57,446 nucleotides of DNA, taken from the NCBI GenBank assembly GCA_963205315.1, contig CAUJIO010000085.1:1-57446 (forward strand), written 5' to 3'. Below the pieces are notes generated by a model. That model was not told where the DNA came from and searched no databases. It saw only the letters and a list, made by a program, of their open reading frames with translations. This DNA is from Pseudomonadota bacterium (lineage in GTDB: Bacteria > Pseudomonadota > Alphaproteobacteria > Rhizobiales > Aestuariivirgaceae). Position numbers and translations under genes: made by a program. Shown here piece after piece: positions 14,761-23,813 of this stretch; positions within the stretch are counted from its first letter, which is position 1; each line of letters begins with the position of its first letter.

Positions 14761-17154
14761 CTAGCTCCGAAGCGTTCCGCCCGTGGCCTTGCCCACCGCC
14801 GCCACGATCTTCGCCGACACGGCGTCGATCTCGGCCTCGGTCAGGGTCTTCTCGCGCGGACTGAGGACCACCTCGATTGCCAGTGACGTCTTGCCGCCCT
14901 CGAGCTTGTAGAGATCGAAGACGCTGACATCGCTGATCAGCACCTTGTCGGCGCCCTTCGCCGCCTTCACCAGCTTCTCGGCTTCGACATTCGAGTCAAC
15001 GACGAAGGCGAAGTCGCGCGACAGCGGCATGAGATCGGAAATGTTCAGCGCCGCGCGGGTCGCGGACTTTGACTTCGAACCCGGCACGGCATTGAGGATC
15101 ACTTCAAAGGCGACTAACGGACCCTTCACGTCCATGGCCGCAAGAATCCGCGGATGGATCTCGCCGAAATAGGCGATTTTGTTCTGCGGTCCCATCTGGA
15201 TCGTGCCGGAGCGCCCCGGGTGATACCAAGCGGGCGCACCCGCCACGACTTGCACCGTGGCGACGGGCGCGCCGGCAGCTTCGAGCACGGCCAGTGCATC
15301 GGCCTTGGCGTCGAAGACATCCACGGCTCGCGCACCACCATGCACATTGCGGCCGGTGAAGGCGCCACGCCGGATGCCTGCGGCCCGCAAGGTTTCATCC
15401 TGCGGACGGTCGCCGGCATAGGCATGGCCCACTTCCGACAGCATCATGTCGGCAAAGCCGCGATCCAGATTGCGGCCTGCTGCGGCAATCAGATTGGGCA
15501 GCAGGGAAGGCCGCATGTCGGAGAGCTCCGACGAGATCGGATTGGCAAGCTTCAGTTCCGGCTGGCCGCCGCCGAACAGCCTGGCATGGGCTTCCGGCAG
15601 GAATGCCCAGGTGATGGCTTCATTGAAGCCACGCGCAGCCAGCGCACGGCGGCTGCTGAGCATGCGCTTCTGCAGTGGATTGAGCACCGGCCTTGCGACG
15701 GCGCTTGGCCGCTCCATCGGCTGCGCGGGAATGTTGTCCAGGCCAAAGATGCGGCAGACTTCCTCGACGAGATCAGCTTCGCCGTGAATGTCCGGCCGCC
15801 ACGAGGGAACCGCGCAGTCGATGGTTTCGGCCATCTCGTTGACGCCGTAGCCCAGCGCCGCGAGGATGGCCTTCTGCCGCGCCACCGGAATATCGATTCC
15901 AGCCAGCGAGGCGACGCGCGTCTTGCGCAGGCTGTAGATCCGCGCCGTATTGGGAACGGCACCCGCCGTCACCACATGCGAAGCCTCGCCGCCGCAGAGC
16001 TCGAGGATCATGCGCGTGGCGATCTCGGCGCCAACCGGCGTGAAAGCCGGATCGACGCCACGTTCGAAACGGTAGCGTGCGTCTGACGTGACGCCGAGCT
16101 TGCGCCCTGTCGCCGCCGTACGCAACGGATCGAACCATGCGGACTCGAGGAACACGTTCACCGTTTCGTTCGTGCAGCTCGATGGAATGCCGCCAATGAT
16201 TCCGGCAATGGCCTCGGGGCCATTGTCATCGGCAATCACCGTCATGCTGCTGTCGAGCGTGTAGGTCTTGTTGTCGAGCGCCTCCAGCGTCTCGCTATCC
16301 TGTGCAAGGCGCGCACGGATATTGCCCTTCACCTTGTCGGCATCGAACACATGCAACGGCCGGCCATAGGCGAAGGTGATGTAGTTGGTGATGTCGACCA
16401 GCGCCGAGATGGGGCGAAGACCGATGGCCTTCAGCCGCCGCTGCAGCCACTGCGGTGAGGGGCCATTCTTCACACCCTTGATATAGCGGCCGACGAACAG
16501 CTGGCAGGGCTTCGTATCGCCGTCCGCGAAATCGAGGGAGACGCCGATAGGCGAATCGAAACTGCCTTGAACCGGATCGGCCTTGACGGGCTTCAATGTG
16601 CCGAGGCCCTTCGCCGCCAGATCACGCGCGATGCCGTGAATGCCGAGCGCATCCGGGCGGTTGGGCGTTACCTTCACATAGATCATCGGGTCGTCGAGCC
16701 CGAGAGCCTTGGCGGCGGGCGTGCCGACCGGCCAGTCGCCCTCGACCTCGATGATGCCATTGTGCTCATCCGACATCATCAGCTCGCGCTCGGAGCAGAG
16801 CATCGCCTGGCTTTCGACGCCACGGATCGTGGCCGGCGCGAAGACGGCCCCGGTGGCGGGAATGGTCACGCCGGGCAGCGCGATGATCGCCTTGATGCCG
16901 GTCCGCGCGTTGGGCGCGCCACAGACCACCTGCTTCGTGCCATCCTTGGTCTCGACCACGCACTGCCGCAGCTTGTCGGCATTCGGGTGCTTCTCCGCGA
17001 GCGTCACATGCGCCACGCTGAAGTCCTTGAGCAGCCGGCCCGCGTCGGCCACCTCTTCCACTTCCAGTCCGACACCAATCAGCCCCTCGCAGATCTCGTC
17101 GAGAGAGGCCGACGTGTCGAGATGGTCTTTCAACCAGGAGAGCGTGAATTTCAT
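14761..17154 (-). CDS. pheT: Phenylalanyl-tRNA synthetase beta subunit
   Basis: Beta chain of the alpha2-beta2 PheRS, which charges tRNA-Phe. The 797 residues run from ATG 17154 ([14 protein letters not shown]). The longest frame adds a spurious Arg/His-rich leader that is only the shadow of pheS. Domains in order are a tRNA-binding OB fold (about 40-150, with [13 protein letters not shown]), the B3/B4 editing domain, B5, the catalytic-like core and a C-terminal FDX-ACB anticodon-binding domain ([15 protein letters not shown]). The ATG overlaps the pheS stop by four bases. Confidence 0.97.
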   Translation of the reverse strand: MKFTLSWLKDHLDTSASLDEICEGLIGVGLEVEEVADAGRLLKDFSVAHVTLAEKHPNADKLRQCVVETKDGTKQVVCGAPNARTGIKAIIALPGVTIPATGAVFAPATIRGVESQAMLCSERELMMSDEHNGIIEVEGDWPVGTPAAKALGLDDPMIYVKVTPNRPDALGIHGIARDLAAKGLGTLKPVKADPVQGSFDSPIGVSLDFADGDTKPCQLFVGRYIKGVKNGPSPQWLQRRLKAIGLRPISALVDITNYITFAYGRPLHVFDADKVKGNIRARLAQDSETLEALDNKTYTLDSSMTVIADDNGPEAIAGIIGGIPSSCTNETVNVFLESAWFDPLRTAATGRKLGVTSDARYRFERGVDPAFTPVGAEIATRMILELCGGEASHVVTAGAVPNTARIYSLRKTRVASLAGIDIPVARQKAILAALGYGVNEMAETIDCAVPSWRPDIHGEADLVEEVCRIFGLDNIPAQPMERPSAVARPVLNPLQKRMLSSRRALAARGFNEAITWAFLPEAHARLFGGGQPELKLANPISSELSDMRPSLLPNLIAAAGRNLDRGFADMMLSEVGHAYAGDRPQDETLRAAGIRRGAFTGRNVHGGARAVDVFDAKADALAVLEAAGAPVATVQVVAGAPAWYHPGRSGTIQMGPQNKIAYFGEIHPRILAAMDVKGPLVAFEVILNAVPGSKSKSATRAALNISDLMPLSRDFAFVVDSNVEAEKLVKAAKGADKVLISDVSVFDLYKLEGGKTSLAIEVVLSPREKTLTEAEIDAVSAKIVAAVGKATGGTLRS

Positions 17155-18221
17155 GACAGTCCTCCCGCAAGCGTCGGCACCTGCAGTGCCTTGAATCCAT
17201 AGTGCCGCAGCCAGCGCAGGTCGGCCTCGAAGAAGGCGCGGAGATCGGGGATGCCGTATTTCAGCATGGCGATGCGGTCGAGACCCATGCCGAAGGCCCA
17301 GCCCTGAACCGTGTCCGGGTCCATGCCGCCGGCGCGGATGACGTTCGGATGCACCATCCCCGAACCCAGGATCTCCAGCCACTTGTCGCCGGTGCCGATC
17401 TTCAGTTGGCCGCCTTCGCGCGAATACTGGATGTCGACTTCCATCGACGGCTCGGTGAACGGGAAATGCGAGGCGCGGAAGCGCATCTTGACGTCATCGA
17501 CCTCGAAGAACGCCTTGCAGAACTCGGTCAGGATCCACTTCAGGTTGGCGAGCGTCGTCGTCTCGTCGATGAGCAGGCCCTCGACCTGATTGAACATCGG
17601 CGTGTGCGTCATGTCCGAGTCGCAGCGGAAGGTGCGGCCGGGCGCGATGATGCGCACCGGCGGCTTCGAGGCCAGCATGGTGCGGATCTGCACCGGACTC
17701 GTATGGGTGCGCAACAGCATGCGCGAGCCATCCGTCTTCTCGTTGAAGAAGAACGTGTCGTGCTCCTGCCGCGCCGGGTGTTCGGGCGGAATGTTCAGCG
17801 CATCGAAATTGTGAAAGTCGTCTTCGATATGCGGACCCTCGGCTACCGCAAATCCGAGATCGCCGAAAATCTGCACCACCTCTTCCCACACCTGGCTGAC
17901 GGGATGAACGGTGCCCGAGGCCTGCGGCCGCACCGGCAGCGTGACGTCGATCTTCTCGGCGACGAGCCTGGCTTCGAGCGCTGCATCCTGCAGCGCGGTC
18001 TTCCGTACACTGAGGGCTTCGGCAACCTTGTCTTTGAGCACGTTCAGGGCGGCGCCTGCCTCGCGCCGCTCATCGGGCGAAAGTGCGCCCAGCCCCTTCA
18101 TGCGCTCGGAGATCGAGCCCTTTTTGCCGAGTGCGGAGACGCGCACCGCTTCGAGTGCGGCCTCATCGGCGGCGGCGCCAATCTCGGCAAGGATGTCCTG
18201 TTCGAGGTCTACGAGACTCAT
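17151..18221 (-). CDS. pheS: Phenylalanyl-tRNA synthetase alpha subunit
   Basis: Catalytic alpha chain of PheRS. It has 356 residues from ATG 18221 ([10 protein letters not shown]), with an upstream in-frame extension ignored. There is an N-terminal coiled-coil region. The class II core has motif 2 ([20 protein letters not shown]) and motif 3 ([18 protein letters not shown]). It overlaps pheT by four bases and lies downstream of rplT, separated by a 103-base gap that contains a strong hairpin. Confidence 0.97.
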   Translation of the reverse strand: MSLVDLEQDILAEIGAAADEAALEAVRVSALGKKGSISERMKGLGALSPDERREAGAALNVLKDKVAEALSVRKTALQDAALEARLVAEKIDVTLPVRPQASGTVHPVSQVWEEVVQIFGDLGFAVAEGPHIEDDFHNFDALNIPPEHPARQEHDTFFFNEKTDGSRMLLRTHTSPVQIRTMLASKPPVRIIAPGRTFRCDSDMTHTPMFNQVEGLLIDETTTLANLKWILTEFCKAFFEVDDVKMRFRASHFPFTEPSMEVDIQYSREGGQLKIGTGDKWLEILGSGMVHPNVIRAGGMDPDTVQGWAFGMGLDRIAMLKYGIPDLRAFFEADLRWLRHYGFKALQVPTLAGGLS

Positions 18222-18245
18222 GCTTCTGGTCCTCAGAAATGAAAT

Positions 18246-18282
18246 GACCGGGCCCGGTGTTTCAACACCCAAAGGCCCGGTC
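18246..18282 (-). terminator. Hairpin between rplT and pheS (terminator or attenuator)
   Basis: GACCGGGCC (18246-18254) and GGCCCGGTC (18274-18282) form a perfect 9-bp outer stem, with an inner stem GGTGTT/AACACC. In the direction of transcription it is followed by ATTTCATTT, a weak U-rich run. It could end rpmI-rplT transcripts partially, leaving pheST at lower expression. Confidence 0.55.
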
Positions 18283-18324
18283 AAGGTCATCGGAATTCGA
18301 CGTGCGTGTCAGCTTCGGCTTGAC

Positions 18325-18681
18325 TTAAGCCTGCGCAGCCTTTGCCTTCTCGACGAGAGCGGCGAAGGCGGCCTGATCATGCACGGCGAGATCGGCGAGA
18401 ACCTTGCGGTCCACTTCGATCCCGGCCTTGGCCAGGCCAAATATAAATCGGCCATAGGTCAGGCCGAGTTCGCGCGTCGCGGCGTTGATGCGCTGGATCC
18501 ACAAGGCGCGGAAATTGCGCTTCTTGGTGCGGCGGTCGCGATAGGCATATTGGTCCGCCTTCTCGACGGCCTGCACGGCGACGCGGAAGATGTTCTTGCG
18601 GCGGCTGAAATAGCCCTTCGCCTGCTTGATCACCTTCTTGTGTGACTTGCGGGCGACTGTGCCGCCCTTTGAACGTGGCAT
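18325..18681 (-). CDS. rplT: Large ribosomal subunit protein bL20
   Basis: 118-residue r-protein needed for 50S assembly, and in gammaproteobacteria and Firmicutes a translational repressor of its own operon. The sequence has the basic N-terminus ([20 protein letters not shown]) and the [19 protein letters not shown] block of all L20 proteins. It is encoded 16 bases downstream of rpmI, in the usual rpmI-rplT order. infC is not directly adjacent here but lies about 3 kb upstream. Confidence 0.98.
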   Translation of the reverse strand: MPRSKGGTVARKSHKKVIKQAKGYFSRRKNIFRVAVQAVEKADQYAYRDRRTKKRNFRALWIQRINAATRELGLTYGRFIFGLAKAGIEVDRKVLADLAVHDQAAFAALVEKAKAAQA

Positions 18682-18697
18682 GGGTCAGTTCTCCCGC

Positions 18698-18901
18698 TTA
18701 CTTGGCGATATATGGCATGTGGATCTTCACCAGGCGTTCGTCGCCCGGTGCCAGAACCATCGTGCCGCGCTGGTTGCGGATCTGCTTGTTGGTGCGCTTG
18801 ATCATGCCGTGGCGCTTTCCAGCGGCACCAGCCTTGATCTTGCCGGAAGCGGTGACCTTGAACCGCTTCTTGGCCGACGACTTGGTCTTCATCTTGGGCA
18901 T
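18698..18901 (-). CDS. rpmI: Large ribosomal subunit protein bL35
   Basis: 67-residue r-protein, [20 protein letters not shown] at the N-terminus, typical of L35 with the [12 protein letters not shown] signature. I chose the ATG at 18901 because AAAGGA lies a short distance upstream and matches the family start. A longer frame starting at 18943 runs through the leader hairpin. It is translated just before rplT. Confidence 0.97.
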   Translation of the reverse strand: MPKMKTKSSAKKRFKVTASGKIKAGAAGKRHGMIKRTNKQIRNQRGTMVLAPGDERLVKIHMPYIAK

Positions 18902-18928
18902 TTTGCTAAGTCCTTTCAAAGCGTTACA

Positions 18929-18966
18929 AAGCCGCCATGGCATGCCCTTTACAGGCCAGGCGGCTT
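18929..18966 (-). promoter_or_regulatory. Leader hairpin upstream of rpmI-rplT
   Basis: Arms AAGCCGCC and GGCGGCTT (18929-18936 and 18959-18966) pair perfectly, with an inner TGGC/GCCA. It lies in the short 5' leader between the predicted promoter and the rpmI Shine-Dalgarno sequence. A role in L20-type autoregulation is possible but is not shown by the sequence. Confidence 0.4.
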
Positions 18967-18976
18967 GAGGACGGCA

Positions 18977-19005
18977 GATAAAGCAAATACCGCAGCGAAA
19001 TGCAA
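18977..19005 (-). promoter_or_regulatory. Predicted rpmI-rplT promoter
   Basis: On the minus strand TTGCAT (19000-19005), a 17-base spacer and TTTATC (18977-18982). It lies directly after the histidine kinase stop codon, so the ribosomal genes could be transcribed independently of the two-component operon. Confidence 0.4.
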
Positions 19006-19006
19006 G

Positions 19007-20317
19007 TCAGACGCGGATGCCGACCTTGAGACCGCCCAGTTCCGACCGGCCATAAGAGATGTTCAGGCCATAGATGTCGCCGATGTCCTCAACGATCGAA
19101 AGCCCCAGTCCTGAACCCTGCTTTGACTCGTCCAGCCGTCGCCCACGTTCGGAAATCGTCTGCAATGCGTCGTCCGGAACGCCCGGCCCGTCGTCCTCGA
19201 TCACCAGCAGGGGTGCTGCAAAACTGATCTTGACGCGGGAGGTGGCCCACTTGCGGGCGTTGTCGATGAGATTGCCGAGCAGCTCCGTGAGGTCGCCCTG
19301 CTCGATGGGCACTGTCATATCGTTGCGCACATGGATCTCGAATTCGAGATCCTCTGCTCCGGGATGCCGCGAGATGGCCGCAACCACACGGTCGACGGCG
19401 GGACGCAACGCCGTAGCGGCGTGGCCGCGTCCGGCTGAAAGCCTGGCGCGCGCCAAAGCCCGCTCGACATGCCGCAGCATCGCGTCGGACTGTTCGTCGA
19501 TGTCGTCGGCTTGCCGGTTGAAGCCGGACTTGCGCAGGTCGCGCGCGACGGAAGACAGCACGGTCAACGGGGTCTTCAGTCCATGCGCCAGATCGCCGGC
19601 CCGGCGGCGGGCCCGTTCGAGCGATGTGTCGCGCTGGTCCAGCACGTCATTCAATTCGCCAACCAGCGGCGCCACCTCGTCCGGAAAGCTTCCGTCGAGC
19701 CGGTTGGTGTCACCGGTGCGGATGGCGGTCAGCCGCCGCCGCAATTGCTTCAGCGGACTAAGTCCCACCGTCACCTGCAGCCAGGCGCCAATCACCAGAA
19801 TTGTTCCGATGAGCGTGAGCGACAGCACCAGCTGGTCGCGCAACTCGGTTAGCGGCCGTTGCACCTCTTCCTCATGCGCTGCGGCGAGAAGCGTAATTTT
19901 TTGGCTTTTGCTGTTGCGTTCGATTGACAGTTCGCGCCGCGCGATGACCAGCGCCTCGCCTTCCGGCCCGCGGGGATTGTTGGGATCAAATTCAAAATCC
20001 CAGAGTGACCGGGAGCGCAGCGGTTCAATGGCGGGTTGGCCTTCGACCGGCAGAAAATCGATCCGCCAGTAGCGGCCCCCATAGGGCTCCTGGTAGCGTG
20101 GATCTGCCAAAGCCTTGCCGACGCTGACGCTGCCATCGGCAGCGATGTTGATCGAGCCGGCAAGTTGCAGAAGATCATTCTCGAGGCCGGTGATGACGCG
20201 TTCGCGAACCTGATCCTCGAACATGCGCACCAGGGCAAGACCGGTGAGGAAGAGGGCGATGGCGATGGAAATGGCTGCGGCGAGGAACAGTCTGACCCGC
20301 AGCGAACCCGTCATCAT
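19007..20317 (-). CDS. Sensor histidine kinase, FeuQ/PhoQ-like
   Basis: Inner-membrane sensor kinase of 436 residues. TM1 is about 8-30, a periplasmic domain about 31-162, TM2 about 163-185, then HAMP about 187-238. The H-box LAHGLKTPL has the phospho-accepting His245. The N-box is LLGNLIDNARKWA, and the G boxes are DDGPGVPDD and GSGLGLSIV. The LAHGLKTPL form is typical of the PhoQ/FeuQ group, which senses divalent cations or envelope conditions. Its start overlaps the stop of the response regulator gene by four bases, so the two are a pair. The signal sensed here is inference. Confidence 0.88.
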   Translation of the reverse strand: MMTGSLRVRLFLAAAISIAIALFLTGLALVRMFEDQVRERVITGLENDLLQLAGSINIAADGSVSVGKALADPRYQEPYGGRYWRIDFLPVEGQPAIEPLRSRSLWDFEFDPNNPRGPEGEALVIARRELSIERNSKSQKITLLAAAHEEEVQRPLTELRDQLVLSLTLIGTILVIGAWLQVTVGLSPLKQLRRRLTAIRTGDTNRLDGSFPDEVAPLVGELNDVLDQRDTSLERARRRAGDLAHGLKTPLTVLSSVARDLRKSGFNRQADDIDEQSDAMLRHVERALARARLSAGRGHAATALRPAVDRVVAAISRHPGAEDLEFEIHVRNDMTVPIEQGDLTELLGNLIDNARKWATSRVKISFAAPLLVIEDDGPGVPDDALQTISERGRRLDESKQGSGLGLSIVEDIGDIYGLNISYGRSELGGLKVGIRV

Positions 20318-20979
20318 GATGCGGCGGCGGGAACGATATAGCCGAAGCCGCGGCGGGTTTCGATGATGTCCGTCTTGAGCTTCTTGCGCAATCGCCCGAC
20401 CAGCGCTTCGATGGCGTTCGAGTCACGCTCGCTGTCATGCGAATAAAGGTTCTCGCTGAGCTCTGCCTGCGACACCACGCGGCCACGATGATGGAAAAGA
20501 TAATTGAGCAGCCGGAATTCCAAGGGTGTGAGCGTGACGGGAATGCCGGCCACCGAAACTTGCCGGTTGCGAGGATCGAGGATGATCGTGCCAATCGAGA
20601 TCGAGGGCTCCGCCCGCCCGGTTGAACGCCTGAGCAGGGCACGGATGCGGGCCATCACCTCTTCCATCCGGAACGGTTTTGGCAGGTAGTCGTCCGCTCC
20701 GGCATCGATGCCATCGACGCGGTCGGTCCACGTTCCGCGCGCCGTCAGGACCAGCACGGGAGTATTCACACCCTCCTGGCGCCATCGTTTCAGGATTGTC
20801 AGGCCATCGATCTTGGGCAGGCCGAGGTCGAGAATGATGGCGGAATAGTTTTCCGTGCCGCCCCGGAACCACGCGTCCTCTCCGTCCGAGGCAATTTCGG
20901 CCACGTATCCGCCGCTGTTCACTGCATCGGCCAGATCATTGGCGATCCGCACTTCGTCTTCGACAATCAGAATACGCAT
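20314..20979 (-). CDS. OmpR-family response regulator, FeuP/PhoP-like
   Basis: 221-residue DNA-binding response regulator. The receiver domain has the acidic pocket in VEDE, the phospho-acceptor Asp51 in LDLGLPKIDG, the Thr near 79 and Lys101 in LPKPF. A winged-helix output domain occupies about 125-220 (TPLEFRLLNYLFHHRG). It is encoded between the PepSY-like gene (1-base overlap) and the cognate kinase (4-base overlap). The closest familiar pairs are FeuP/FeuQ of rhizobia and PhoP/PhoQ. The regulon cannot be deduced here. Confidence 0.92.
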   Translation of the reverse strand: MRILIVEDEVRIANDLADAVNSGGYVAEIASDGEDAWFRGGTENYSAIILDLGLPKIDGLTILKRWRQEGVNTPVLVLTARGTWTDRVDGIDAGADDYLPKPFRMEEVMARIRALLRRSTGRAEPSISIGTIILDPRNRQVSVAGIPVTLTPLEFRLLNYLFHHRGRVVSQAELSENLYSHDSERDSNAIEALVGRLRKKLKTDIIETRRGFGYIVPAAAS

Positions 20980-21491
20980 CAGAGATTGGAAATTCCCATG
21001 ATCCTGCCGCTTTGCGCATCGACGCGGACTTCAAACAACTGATTGGCACTGTCGATCACCCGGATCCGATAGGTGCGGCGGCGGCCTACGCCGGTCAGGC
21101 GGATGCGAACAACCTTGCCAGGGTATTTGCGGCGAACGACAGGCAGGATATTGCGCAACGATTCTGCTTCGCCGCGTTTGACGGCATCGCGGATCCTGTC
21201 GTCATCCTCGTCATCGTTCTTGTCGTCGTCACGGTCATCGTCCCCGCGGTCGCCGTCGCGGCCATCATCATCGCCGCCCTTGTCGTCACCGCCACCATGT
21301 CCGCTGTTGCCGCCGCCGTCATCTCCGCCGCCGCCGCCACCATCGTCTCCGCCACCACCACCGTCTCCGCCGCCGCCGTCTCCGCCCTTGCCGCCATCGC
21401 CGTCCTTGGCATAGGCAGGCGTGGTTGCGGCCAGAACGCCAGTGCCGGCGAGGCTCGTCATCAGCAGCAGGAATGTGCGGCGGTTCAACAT
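20979..21491 (-). CDS. Secreted PepSY-like protein with Asp/Gly-rich linker
   Basis: 170 residues from ATG 21491, which gives a clean signal peptide (MLNRRTFLLLMTSLAG followed by an AYA-K cleavage site). A start at 21524 is also open. Residues about 29-97 are almost only Gly and Asp with a few Lys and Arg. The last 70 residues resemble a PepSY domain (RNILPVVRRKYPGKVVRIRL, then a strand-rich end with VRVDAQSGRIMG). The protein should be periplasmic. Its stop overlaps the response regulator start (TGATG), so it is co-transcribed with a PhoPQ-like system. The acidic tract could bind Ca or Mg, which is inference. Confidence 0.8.
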   Translation of the reverse strand: MLNRRTFLLLMTSLAGTGVLAATTPAYAKDGDGGKGGDGGGGDGGGGGDDGGGGGGDDGGGNSGHGGGDDKGGDDDGRDGDRGDDDRDDDKNDDEDDDRIRDAVKRGEAESLRNILPVVRRKYPGKVVRIRLTGVGRRRTYRIRVIDSANQLFEVRVDAQSGRIMGISNL

Positions 21492-21629
21492 TGAGGCAAC
21501 CCAATAACTCTCAAACATTAACATGCGGAATCCGTTTGGTCATTCCGCATTCTTGAGATCGTTATAATTGAGTGCATCTGACAGGTCCGTGAATGGGCCT
21601 GTCAGCGTTTTGTCAGCGAGACCGCGGGT

Positions 21630-22187
21630 TCAGCGCGGCGCCAGGACCATGACGATCTGCCGGCCTTCGAAGCGCGGCTCCGACTCGACCTTGGCGATCT
21701 CGACGGTATCTTTCTTGACGCGGTCGAGCAGCTGCTGGCCGAGTTCCTGGTGGGCCATTTCGCGGCCCCTGAAGCGCAGGGTGATCTTGACCTTGTCGCC
21801 CTCTTCGAAGAACCGCTTGATCGCCCTCATCTTCACGTCATAGTCGTGATCGTCGATCATCGGGCGCATCTTGATCTCCTTGATCTCGATGACCTTTTGC
21901 TTTTTGCGGGCTTCTGCGGCCTTCTTCTGCTCCTGGAACTTGAACTTTCCGTAATCGAGGATCTTGCACACAGGCGGCTTGGCGTCGGGCGAAATCTCGA
22001 CCAGATCGAGATTGGCCTCCTCGGCCATCATGATGGCCTGGCGGATGGGCACCACGCCGACATTTGCCCCATCGGCTCCGATCAGGCGCACTTCCCGCGC
22101 GTCGATACGATGGTTGATCCTGTGTCCTTCTTCCTTTTGCGGGGGGGCGGCTCCGCGGCTTACTGGCCTCCGGGGTGGAATGCTCAA
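21630..22187 (-). CDS. infC: Translation initiation factor IF-3 (non-AUG start)
   Basis: Binds the 30S subunit and checks start-codon and initiator-tRNA pairing. The 185-residue protein has the N domain ([15 protein letters not shown], then [20 protein letters not shown]) and the C domain ([20 protein letters not shown]). No ATG or GTG opens the frame. The possible starts are TTG 22187, with GGAG 11 bases upstream, ATT two codons later, or an ATC further in. Rare start codons are known for infC and allow IF-3 to repress its own synthesis. The gene lies alone about 140 bases upstream of the PepSY/two-component operon. Confidence 0.94.
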   Translation of the reverse strand: MSIPPRRPVSRGAAPPQKEEGHRINHRIDAREVRLIGADGANVGVVPIRQAIMMAEEANLDLVEISPDAKPPVCKILDYGKFKFQEQKKAAEARKKQKVIEIKEIKMRPMIDDHDYDVKMRAIKRFFEEGDKVKITLRFRGREMAHQELGQQLLDRVKKDTVEIAKVESEPRFEGRQIVMVLAPR

Positions 22188-22248
22188 GTGGGCATAAGCT
22201 CCGTGTATGGTCGCAGGCGTAGGCCTGGTCCGGGTTTGGTTGCGAACG

Positions 22249-22279
22249 CTATAGACATTGAATGGGGCATGCCCGTCAA
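22249..22279 (-). promoter_or_regulatory. Predicted infC promoter
   Basis: On the minus strand TTGACG (22274-22279) and CTATAG (22249-22254), with a 19-base spacer (18 if TCTATA is used). It would give a 5' leader of about 55 bases. The spacer is longer than ideal. Confidence 0.4.
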
Positions 22280-22319
22280 GCGCTGATACGCGATGCCTGC
22301 CTGACCTTCGGCGCCATCT

Positions 22320-23813
22320 TCAGCTCCGGGCGGCCGTTCTTTGCCGCTCGCCGCGCCGCCCGGCACGCAGTTCGGCGACACTGTCCGGCACCGCCACATG
22401 AAAAGCCGTGCCGTCGGGGCCGCTGGAATGAAGCCGGATTTCGCCGCCATGGGCGCGCACCAGTTCGGAGCAGATCGCCAGCCCAAGCCCGACGCCGCCT
22501 GATTTGGCGGCACTCTGGAACGCCTCGAACAGCCGTGGCCGCACCCGCTCGGGAATGCCTGGCCCATTGTCCCGGATCTCGATCATCACGACGCTTCCCT
22601 CGCGCCACGAACGGATGGTGACCTGTCCTTCGGCTGCGGCGGTGTCTTCGTCCTGCTGGCTCTCGACGGCCTGGATGGCGTTGCGCAGCAGGTTCGTCAG
22701 CACCCGGTTCATCTGCTCCCGGTCGGCATCCACATGGATGTTGTCCGGAACATTGTTGAACAACACCACCCGTCGCGACGCCTGCACCACGGCGGCGTCA
22801 ATGACGTCGTCGGCAAGATCGCGCAGCCTGAGAGTTTCGCGCATGGGTGGGGCCTCTTCGGCCCTGCCGAATTTCAGCGTCTCGGTGAGAAACGAGATGG
22901 CGCGGTCAAGGCTGGCGATGAGCTTGGGGGCGAAGCGCTGCACGGTGGGGTCTTCAACCATCGTGAGCCGGTCGGAAATCAGGTGTGCCGAGGACAGCAT
23001 GTTGCGGAGATCATGGCTGACCTTGGCGGCGGCAAGGCCCAGCGCCGCCAACCTGCTCTTCTGCTGCAGCATTGAAGCCAACTCCGACTGCATGTCATGG
23101 AGTTGCCGCTCCGCCAGGCCGATCTCGTCTCGCCTTTTCGACGGCACCATGACGCGTGAGGCATCCTCGGGGTTCTGGCGAAAGCTCAGCATATTGCGGG
23201 TGATGCGTTGCATCGGCCGCACCAGCACCACGTTGAGCGCCGCGAATACCAGCCCCGCAACGATCAGCGACAGGACGATGGACAGGACGAGAATATTGAA
23301 TCCGTAGCCCCACATGGCGTCACGAAGGGGTTCTTCGAGCAACGCGATCTCGATGAGGTCGCCCGACATGTTGGGCGGCTTGTCGACGACGCCGATGACG
23401 CGGTCCTCGCGCTGCGCCATCGTTGTGAAGGCGTCCAGGATGGCCTGCACCCACATGGTGTGCCGCAGGTCATAGGAGGCATCGATCATGTGATCGCCCT
23501 CGCTCCGGAGGATCAACTGCCGGCGTTCGCCGCGGGTGAGCGACACGACAAGTACGCCGGCGCCTTTCAGGATTTCGCTGCGCAGGTCGCTCGACAGGAT
23601 CTGGTCGGGGGCGGCTTCGGCGGCCAATGCGGCAATTTCAGCCTGGGCCACGCGGCCCTTGAGCCACTGGATGCGGAAATTGGCGATCGACGGCAGGAAG
23701 ATCAGAACCTCGCCCAGCATCACGAAGACGATGGTCAACGCCAGTACCTTGCCGGAAAGCCCCCTCAGGAGGCCCGGTCCAACCGATCTGTTCGTGCCGT
23801 CTGCGTCCGTCAT
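22320..23813 (-). CDS. Sensor histidine kinase (HAMP, HATPase), function unknown
   Basis: 497 residues from ATG 23813. The longer frame to 24212 is only the shadow of the flavoprotein gene. TM1 is about 22-44, an extracytoplasmic region about 45-171, TM2 about 172-196, then HAMP. The H-box has KVSHDLRNMLSSAH (His267), with an Asn-rather-than-Pro form like the NtrB/NtrY-type kinases. The ATPase boxes are DNGPGIPERVR and GGVGLGLAI. There is no response regulator in the operon. The ATGA overlap with the flavoprotein stop suggests it reports on, or controls, that redox operon. Confidence 0.85.
   Translation of the reverse strand: MTDADGTNRSVGPGLLRGLSGKVLALTIVFVMLGEVLIFLPSIANFRIQWLKGRVAQAEIAALAAEAAPDQILSSDLRSEILKGAGVLVVSLTRGERRQLILRSEGDHMIDASYDLRHTMWVQAILDAFTTMAQREDRVIGVVDKPPNMSGDLIEIALLEEPLRDAMWGYGFNILVLSIVLSLIVAGLVFAALNVVLVRPMQRITRNMLSFRQNPEDASRVMVPSKRRDEIGLAERQLHDMQSELASMLQQKSRLAALGLAAAKVSHDLRNMLSSAHLISDRLTMVEDPTVQRFAPKLIASLDRAISFLTETLKFGRAEEAPPMRETLRLRDLADDVIDAAVVQASRRVVLFNNVPDNIHVDADREQMNRVLTNLLRNAIQAVESQQDEDTAAAEGQVTIRSWREGSVVMIEIRDNGPGIPERVRPRLFEAFQSAAKSGGVGLGLAICSELVRAHGGEIRLHSSGPDGTAFHVAVPDSVAELRAGRRGERQRTAARS

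Noticed and set aside
21095-21412. Low-complexity minus-strand and plus-strand frames in the Gly/Asp repeat region
   Set aside because: They are alternative-frame readings of the repetitive DNA encoding the PepSY-like protein.
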